8,903 nt of DNA from DAISJD01 sp036821645 (GTDB taxonomy: Bacteria > Pseudomonadota > Alphaproteobacteria > ATCC43930 > CGMCC-115725): assembly GCA_036821645.1 (NCBI GenBank), contig DAISJD010000131.1, positions 1-8,903 on the forward strand, written 5' to 3'. A program made the position numbers and the translations under genes. The notes under the pieces were generated by a model, which made no database searches, was not told where the DNA came from, and was given only the letters and a program-made list of their open reading frames with translations. Positions 4,809 to 8,903 of this stretch are shown here, in pieces. How positions within the stretch are numbered: the stretch's first letter is position 1; the number at the start of each line of letters is the position of its first letter.

Positions 4809-6149
4809 TCAACGCCCCTTCCCCTCCGGCTTCGGGTCGGGTTGGGCCGGTTTTCCTGCCGGTTGCAGGTTCAAGATCGCCTTTTTATGGCGCAAGACGC
4901 CCGGTGGGCTTAACGGGTCGATCGGGGCCAGCGGGTCGGTGATCGCGGGATCGCCCAAGGTTTCGCCGTCATCGCCCGGTTCCGGCGGTTTCGCCGCTTG
5001 TTTGTCGGACGGTTTATCCTTGCTCGCCAAGGCGCCCGTCTCGGTTTCGGCCGGGTTTGCCGGTTTGGCCGTGGGTTTGGGCGGCGGCTCTTCAATCACC
5101 GGCGGGGCGTTCAGGGCCGGGCAGCCGGGTTTGCCCAACAGGGCCGCAAGACCGCAGGGACTGATGAACATCCCACTGCCGTCATGGCCGACATCGGGCA
5201 CGATCGCCAGATGATGGATCGGGGCCCCGGCCCGCCGCGCCAGATAGCGCACAAACGCCTTGCCCCGCGCCAGCCGGTTCGGCCCCTGAACCAGGGCGGC
5301 ACAGGAAACGTCCAAGGATGGATCGTCGGTCCGATCATCCGCCCCGCCCAACAGATAGACGACATCCAAACCGCGATAGCGTTGTTCCAAGACCCCCGAC
5401 CGCATGCCCCCGACATAGGGCGGCGGGTCTTCGAACCCATAGCGCCACTGGTTTCGTTCCGGGCAGGCGGCGGCGTCGGAATAGGGGCGATCGGCGGTGA
5501 AATAAAGATAGCTCGACGGGGATGCCACGACGAAGCGCAGATCAAGCCCCCGCGCGGCCAGATCGCCTGCGGCCTGCCCCACGATCGCATAGCGCTGCAC
5601 CATTTGGCCGCCTGCGGAATGACCGGCCAGAACGACGGTTTTCAAATTGGGCAGCAAGAGCGGGTCCGCCACCGTGCGCAGGACCGTGTCGAGGGCGGCA
5701 TACGAACTGACCGGGTCGGCCGGTGCCACGGCGGGTTCCCCCCCCTTCCAGCCATTGGCACTCCACCGCAGGGTGGGGCCCGAGAGTTTCAACGCCTCGA
5801 CATCCTTGCCGATCAAGAATTGCGGCACCACCACCATGGTTTTTTCATCGGCAACGCTGGCCACGGCCTCGGCCATGGCAAAGAGTTGGTCGCCCCGGCG
5901 CTGTTGGCTGTGAATGAAAATCACGGCCCGCGTGATCTCGGGATGGGGCAATCCGAAGGCCGGGGCGGCATAGACCGGCAAGATCCCGTCGCCCGCCCCG
6001 CTCGCCACATCGAGGGACTGATCCGGGATCCGGGTGATCGGGGTTTCCTCGGCACCCCGGCCCGGCACCGGAACGACAAACGCCGCCGCCCCGACGATCA
6101 GGGCGACGGCGCCGTGCCGTATCGGAAAAAAGGACCGTTTACTTGCCAA
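4809..6149 (-). CDS. Exported alpha/beta hydrolase with proline/lysine-rich tail
   Basis: A 446-residue protein. Residues 1-33 resemble a signal peptide: basic start (SKR, IRH), hydrophobic AVALIVGAAAFVVPV and a cleavage-like GRGA. The alpha/beta-hydrolase core spans about 70-345. It has the nucleophile elbow GHSAGG (Ser178), likely acid at Asp271/272 in GGADDRTDD, and His322 in PDVGHDGSGM. A second Cys pair (C332, C343) could form a disulfide in the periplasm. Residues 346-446 are a low-complexity Pro/Lys/Asp tail, unusual for the family and perhaps a cell-wall or membrane-surface tether. The start is taken as TTG at 6149, overlapping the last codons and stop of the peroxidase gene, so translation is probably coupled. 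Substrate is unknown; an esterase or lipase-like activity is the general expectation. It is the last gene of its operon, next to prophage debris. Confidence 0.8.
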   Translation of the reverse strand: MASKRSFFPIRHGAVALIVGAAAFVVPVPGRGAEETPITRIPDQSLDVASGAGDGILPVYAAPAFGLPHPEITRAVIFIHSQQRRGDQLFAMAEAVASVADEKTMVVVPQFLIGKDVEALKLSGPTLRWSANGWKGGEPAVAPADPVSSYAALDTVLRTVADPLLLPNLKTVVLAGHSAGGQMVQRYAIVGQAAGDLAARGLDLRFVVASPSSYLYFTADRPYSDAAACPERNQWRYGFEDPPPYVGGMRSGVLEQRYRGLDVVYLLGGADDRTDDPSLDVSCAALVQGPNRLARGKAFVRYLARRAGAPIHHLAIVPDVGHDGSGMFISPCGLAALLGKPGCPALNAPPVIEEPPPKPTAKPANPAETETGALASKDKPSDKQAAKPPEPGDDGETLGDPAITDPLAPIDPLSPPGVLRHKKAILNLQPAGKPAQPDPKPEGKGR

Positions 6150-6693
6150 GGGCGGCTTCGATCGCCTTCAACACTTCCGGGCGGTTCGGCTCGGTCTGGG
6201 TGCCGAAGACATTCAGGATTTCGCCGTCCTTGCCGACCAGATACTTATGGAAGTTCCATTTCGGGGCGGCTTCCTTGCCGCGTTCTTCCACGACCCAACG
6301 ATAGAACGGATGGGCCTTGGACCCCACGACGCTTTCCTTGGAGGTCAGCGGGAAATCGACATTGAAGGTCGATTCACAGAATTTCTTGATTTCCGTGTTC
6401 GTGCCCGGTTCCTGCGCGCCGAAATCATTGGCCGGCACGCCGATCACCACGAGCCCCTTGTCCTTATATTTCTTATAGAGGGCCTCAAGCCCTTCATATT
6501 GCGGGGTATAGCCGCATTGCGAGGCCGTATTCACCACCAACAGGACCTTGCCGCGATATTGCTCAAGCGGCATGGCATCGCCATCGATCGAGGTAAACGA
6601 GAATTTATACGCGTTCATATCGCCCTTCGCCATCAACGGGGTGGTGGCGAGGCCAAGGGCCAGTACAGCCGCACCCAACATGTACTTAACCAT
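6139..6693 (-). CDS. Glutathione-peroxidase-family thiol peroxidase, exported
   Basis: The 184-residue protein begins at the ATG at 6693, chosen because GGAG (complement of 6701-6704) lies seven bases upstream; an in-frame ATG at 6720 lies inside the upstream gene. Residues 1-22 look like a signal peptide ending in LMA. The core has the peroxidatic Cys60 in NTASQCGYTPQY, Gln94 in NDFGAQEPG, and Trp146-Asn147 in KWNFHKYL, the classic Cys-Gln-Trp-Asn tetrad. Cys106 in KKFCEST matches the resolving Cys of yeast Gpx3, so the enzyme is probably thioredoxin-linked, not glutathione-specific, reducing H2O2 or lipid hydroperoxides. Secretion implies a periplasmic role, but the periplasmic reductant is not apparent. 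The start overlaps the upstream stop (ATGGTTAA, eight bases) and the end overlaps the hydrolase start, so the three genes form a coupled unit. Confidence 0.92.
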   Translation of the reverse strand: MVKYMLGAAVLALGLATTPLMAKGDMNAYKFSFTSIDGDAMPLEQYRGKVLLVVNTASQCGYTPQYEGLEALYKKYKDKGLVVIGVPANDFGAQEPGTNTEIKKFCESTFNVDFPLTSKESVVGSKAHPFYRWVVEERGKEAAPKWNFHKYLVGKDGEILNVFGTQTEPNRPEVLKAIEAALGK

Positions 6694-7378
6694 ATCTTTG
6701 CTCCAGCCAAGGATCGCCATAATCGTGATAGCCGCGAACCTCCCAAAAGCCGGATCGGTTCTCAGCCGTTATTTCAATGCGTTTAAGCCATTTTGCGCTT
6801 TTCCACAAGTAAAGCTTGGGGATCAAGGCGCGAACCGGCCCCCCATGATCGCGTGTTATGGGTTTTCCTTCCCATTCATAGGCCAAGAGGACATCGTCCC
6901 CAAGAAACGCGTCCAGGGGTAAATTGGTTGTATAACCATCATAAGAATGCAACACGACGAATCGGGCCGTGGGTAAGGGCCGCGCGATCGTCATGACATG
7001 ACGGGCCGAAACCCCCTTCCAATGATTATCGAAGCGCGACCAGGCGGTCACGCAATGCATGTCGGAAATATCCACAGTCTGGGGCTGGGCCATGAGATCG
7101 TCCCAGGTCCACCGGAAGTCCCGTTCAACCAACCCATCGACCGTCAACGTCCAATCCGCCCGCGCAATATCGGGCGTCACCCCCAGATCCAGGACCGGCC
7201 AATTTTTCACCTCGTGCTGACCGCGCGGCAGTCTCGGCCGGAGGACGGCCCCCTTTTCGGTTTGCGGCACCGCGGCAGGATCGGTCAATAACCGCCCCTC
7301 ATTGGCCCAGCGTTGCTTGGTTTCGACGAGTTTGCGTCGCACAAAATCCAACAAGCCCGATTGATCCGCATCCGTCAT
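6686..7378 (-). CDS. Sulfite-oxidase-family molybdopterin oxidoreductase (YuiH-like)
   Basis: A 230-residue protein of the oxidoreductase molybdopterin-binding fold. The Mo-ligand Cys is Cys109 in DISDMHCVTAWSR. The downstream HGGPVRALIPKLYLWKSAKW (178-197) is the usual cofactor-binding stretch of YedY/YuiH-type proteins. I choose the ATG at 7378, with GAGG six bases upstream, over an in-frame GTG at 7393. There is no signal peptide or Tat motif, so it resembles the cytoplasmic YuiH-like branch, not the exported MsrP/YedY; the substrate is unknown. A role in repairing oxidised sulfur compounds would suit its neighbour, a thiol peroxidase, but that is inference. It lacks the cytochrome and dimerisation domains of full sulfite oxidases. 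The gene is first of the three overlapping genes; the 62-base gap upstream could hold the promoter but shows no clear hexamers. Confidence 0.9.
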   Translation of the reverse strand: MTDADQSGLLDFVRRKLVETKQRWANEGRLLTDPAAVPQTEKGAVLRPRLPRGQHEVKNWPVLDLGVTPDIARADWTLTVDGLVERDFRWTWDDLMAQPQTVDISDMHCVTAWSRFDNHWKGVSARHVMTIARPLPTARFVVLHSYDGYTTNLPLDAFLGDDVLLAYEWEGKPITRDHGGPVRALIPKLYLWKSAKWLKRIEITAENRSGFWEVRGYHDYGDPWLEQRYG

Positions 7379-7440
7379 GAAAAACCTCGGCACCGGTTAG
7401 AAAGGCCCCTGACACGTCCCAGTTAAGCACGCACGCGCCG

Positions 7441-8529
7441 TCAAGACAAGCCGTGCCCCGGCGTCGGCGCATCGGCACCCATCCGGCGGAACGTCAGGCG
7501 TTTGGACAGAAAAACGATGCGGCTTTCAACTAGGTGAAATCCCTCACGGGTGAACAGATCGATCAGGTTTTCGCGCTGATAACTCTCGTAATAGGGTTCA
7601 TGAAACCGGTCGGGAAAAAACGACAGCAACGGGTCAAAGTCGGGCCGATCTCCCCTCTGAAGAGAATCCAACACGACGAGCGTGCCGCCCGGTGCCAAGA
7701 TCCGCGCCGCCTCTTGCGCGACTTTCGGACGCACCCGGGGCGGCAACTCGTGCAAGAGGTAAATCAGGGTCGCCAAATCCTGACTGCCGGTCGCAAACGG
7801 CAGAGACTCGGCGGCGGCCAGGACCATCGCGGCCTTGGACCAGGGGGCGAGATAGCGGCGCGCCCGCGCCAGATAGAAGGGGCTGAGATCGACGCCGGTC
7901 ACGGTGAGGCGGGGCCAGCTATTCTTGACTTCGCGCAAGAACCGCCCGGTTCCGCAGGCAATATCGACGAGCCGCAGCCCCCGCTGACCGCGCGCCGCAA
8001 TCGCCGCACTGAGCGGCACCAGCACCTGACGGCGCATGATGTCGGCCGTGCCCAAAAACAAAACTTCGACCTGATGATCATAGAGCGATGCCGACTGAGC
8101 CGACAACCAACCATCGGTTTGATAGTGGAAATTCTGGCGGTAATAGCGCGGCAATCCGCGCGGCAATCCCTCGCCCGGCGGGTGCCGGAACACCTCTTGA
8201 TGCGCCCCGGCAAGACGCCGGGCATCGGCCACCGACACATCGCGCAAAAATGCCCGCGCCCGCGCCAAGGCCGGCCCAGGCCGATCGCCCATATCGGCGG
8301 GCGGTGCATAGGTTCCCGCGCGCAGATGGGCCTGTTCCGCCTGGAACAGGGCGCGGATCTCGGCCAGCACCGTCCGTTGATCCGGCAGGTGACGGGCGAT
8401 CTCGTCCGGGACCGGCATCTGCCCCGACAATCGCCGGGCGAGGAGACGCTGTGCCATATACCAGCCGACGCGGGCGCGTTGATGGGGGCGATAGGCCCAA
8501 GTTAGGGGGTTCATGTCGGGGGGATTCAT
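7441..8529 (-). CDS. Class I SAM-dependent methyltransferase
   Basis: A 362-residue protein. Residues about 185-290 form a Methyltransf_11/25-like domain: motif I VDIACGTGRF (188-197), acidic loop VTGVDLSPFYLARARRYL (210-227), AAESLPFATGSQD (239-251), LLHELPP (258-264) and ILAPGGTLVVLDS (277-289). About 180 residues precede it, an Arg/Ala-rich helical N-terminus with YYRQNFHYQTDGWLSAQSA near 129-147, and may recognise the substrate. A similar C-terminal region (FHEPYYESY, then FTREGF) follows. No membrane segment is seen. The ATG at 8529 overlaps the SDR stop in an ATGA arrangement, so the pair is translationally coupled and may act in one pathway. I cannot say which substrate is methylated; lipid or quinone-like compounds are open options. 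Confidence 0.88.
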   Translation of the reverse strand: MNPPDMNPLTWAYRPHQRARVGWYMAQRLLARRLSGQMPVPDEIARHLPDQRTVLAEIRALFQAEQAHLRAGTYAPPADMGDRPGPALARARAFLRDVSVADARRLAGAHQEVFRHPPGEGLPRGLPRYYRQNFHYQTDGWLSAQSASLYDHQVEVLFLGTADIMRRQVLVPLSAAIAARGQRGLRLVDIACGTGRFLREVKNSWPRLTVTGVDLSPFYLARARRYLAPWSKAAMVLAAAESLPFATGSQDLATLIYLLHELPPRVRPKVAQEAARILAPGGTLVVLDSLQRGDRPDFDPLLSFFPDRFHEPYYESYQRENLIDLFTREGFHLVESRIVFLSKRLTFRRMGADAPTPGHGLS

Positions 8530-8903
8530 GCCACAAACCGCCCCATCACCATTCCGGCGATCCGGGCGACCAATCCCCCCGGCAGGAGTTTGAACAAGCC
8601 CGTCAACAGGATATTGCCGGGCCCCACCACCACGGTCGTGCGCCGCCCCAAGGCCGACAGTGCCGCCCGCGCCACCCGATCGGGGCTATGGCCCGGCGCA
8701 CCCAAACTGTGCAAAGAGGCCCGCGCCGCAAATTGCGTCGCCGTCGATCCAGGGCAGAGCGCCACGACATCGATCGGTTCCGCCACCAATTCCGCCGCCA
8801 ACCCTTGCGCGAACGTCACATCGAACGCCTTGGTCGCGGCATAGGTCGTCATATAGGCGATCGGGGCGAACCCGACCACGCTGCCGACGATAATCACCCC
8901 GCC
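8526..8903 (-). CDS. Short-chain dehydrogenase/reductase, C-terminal part (runs off the window)
   Basis: The visible 125 residues are the catalytic half of a classical SDR: GSVVGFAP (with the Ser of the triad region), then YAATKAF with the catalytic Tyr-x-x-x-Lys, then LCPGSTATQF, the PG segment after the active site. The Rossmann Gly-rich loop lies upstream, outside the window. The last 25 or so residues, from ILLTGLFKLLPGGLVARIAGMVMGRF, are hydrophobic and could anchor the enzyme on a membrane, as in the DltE-like/acyl-chain SDRs. The gene ends in TGA overlapping the methyltransferase ATG. Substrate is unknown. Confidence 0.88.
   Translation of the reverse strand, partial: GGVIIVGSVVGFAPIAYMTTYAATKAFDVTFAQGLAAELVAEPIDVVALCPGSTATQFAARASLHSLGAPGHSPDRVARAALSALGRRTTVVVGPGNILLTGLFKLLPGGLVARIAGMVMGRFVA

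Noticed and set aside
4998..6365. 455-codon open frame on the plus strand
   Set aside because: It lies antisense across the hydrolase and peroxidase genes, both of which have clear motifs. High GC keeps opposite frames open.
7534..8505. 323-codon open frame on the plus strand
   Set aside because: It is the antisense shadow of the methyltransferase gene, with Arg/Gln/His-rich text and no motifs.

Overview
The window is mostly GC-rich DNA with codon use typical of an alphaproteobacterium; a Rhodospirillales-like host is a guess from style, not a proof. It has two halves: an accessory, decaying region (1 to about 4800) and a tidy chromosomal gene block (about 4809 to 8903, all on the minus strand).

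Accessory half. Positions 1-180 (plus strand) hold the end of what reads as a CdiA/Rhs-type C-terminal tRNase toxin, cut off by an IS3-family element (about 181-840). That element has recognisable inverted ends, but its transposase carries a large in-frame internal deletion, and a perfect 36-bp palindrome lies near the 3' end of that gene. Right of the element, on the minus strand, is an Rhs-core fragment broken by a frameshift and a nonsense codon. An AT-rich small gene of immunity-protein type (1317-1649) and an unrecognised 84-residue ORF (1652-1906) follow. This looks like the wreck of a polymorphic-toxin locus.

From about 2200 to 4620 lie remnants of a Mu-like prophage, transcribed on the minus strand: the C-terminal part of a gpG-type virion morphogenesis protein (4317-4616) and a multiply frameshifted head-maturation-protease gene (about 2200-2530). 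They keep the Mu head-gene order (G, then protease). Between them, on the opposite strand, sits a strikingly AT-rich island holding one intact gene, a 441-residue Hanks-type Ser/Thr protein kinase (2919-4244). It has its own AT-rich upstream region, a good Shine-Dalgarno sequence and a possible bidirectional terminator at the convergent boundary. This is the layout of a phage cargo (moron) gene, and it outlived the phage genes around it. A role in excluding other phages is a reasonable hypothesis by analogy with the Stk kinase of prophage 933W and staphylococcal Stk2, but the sequence does not prove it.

Chromosomal half, in transcription order (right to left): an SDR oxidoreductase (partial, runs off the window), a SAM methyltransferase joined to it by an ATGA overlap, then a sulfite-oxidase-like molybdopterin enzyme, an exported glutathione peroxidase and an exported alpha/beta hydrolase. 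The last three genes overlap one another and are probably one translationally coupled transcript with a redox/cell-envelope flavour.
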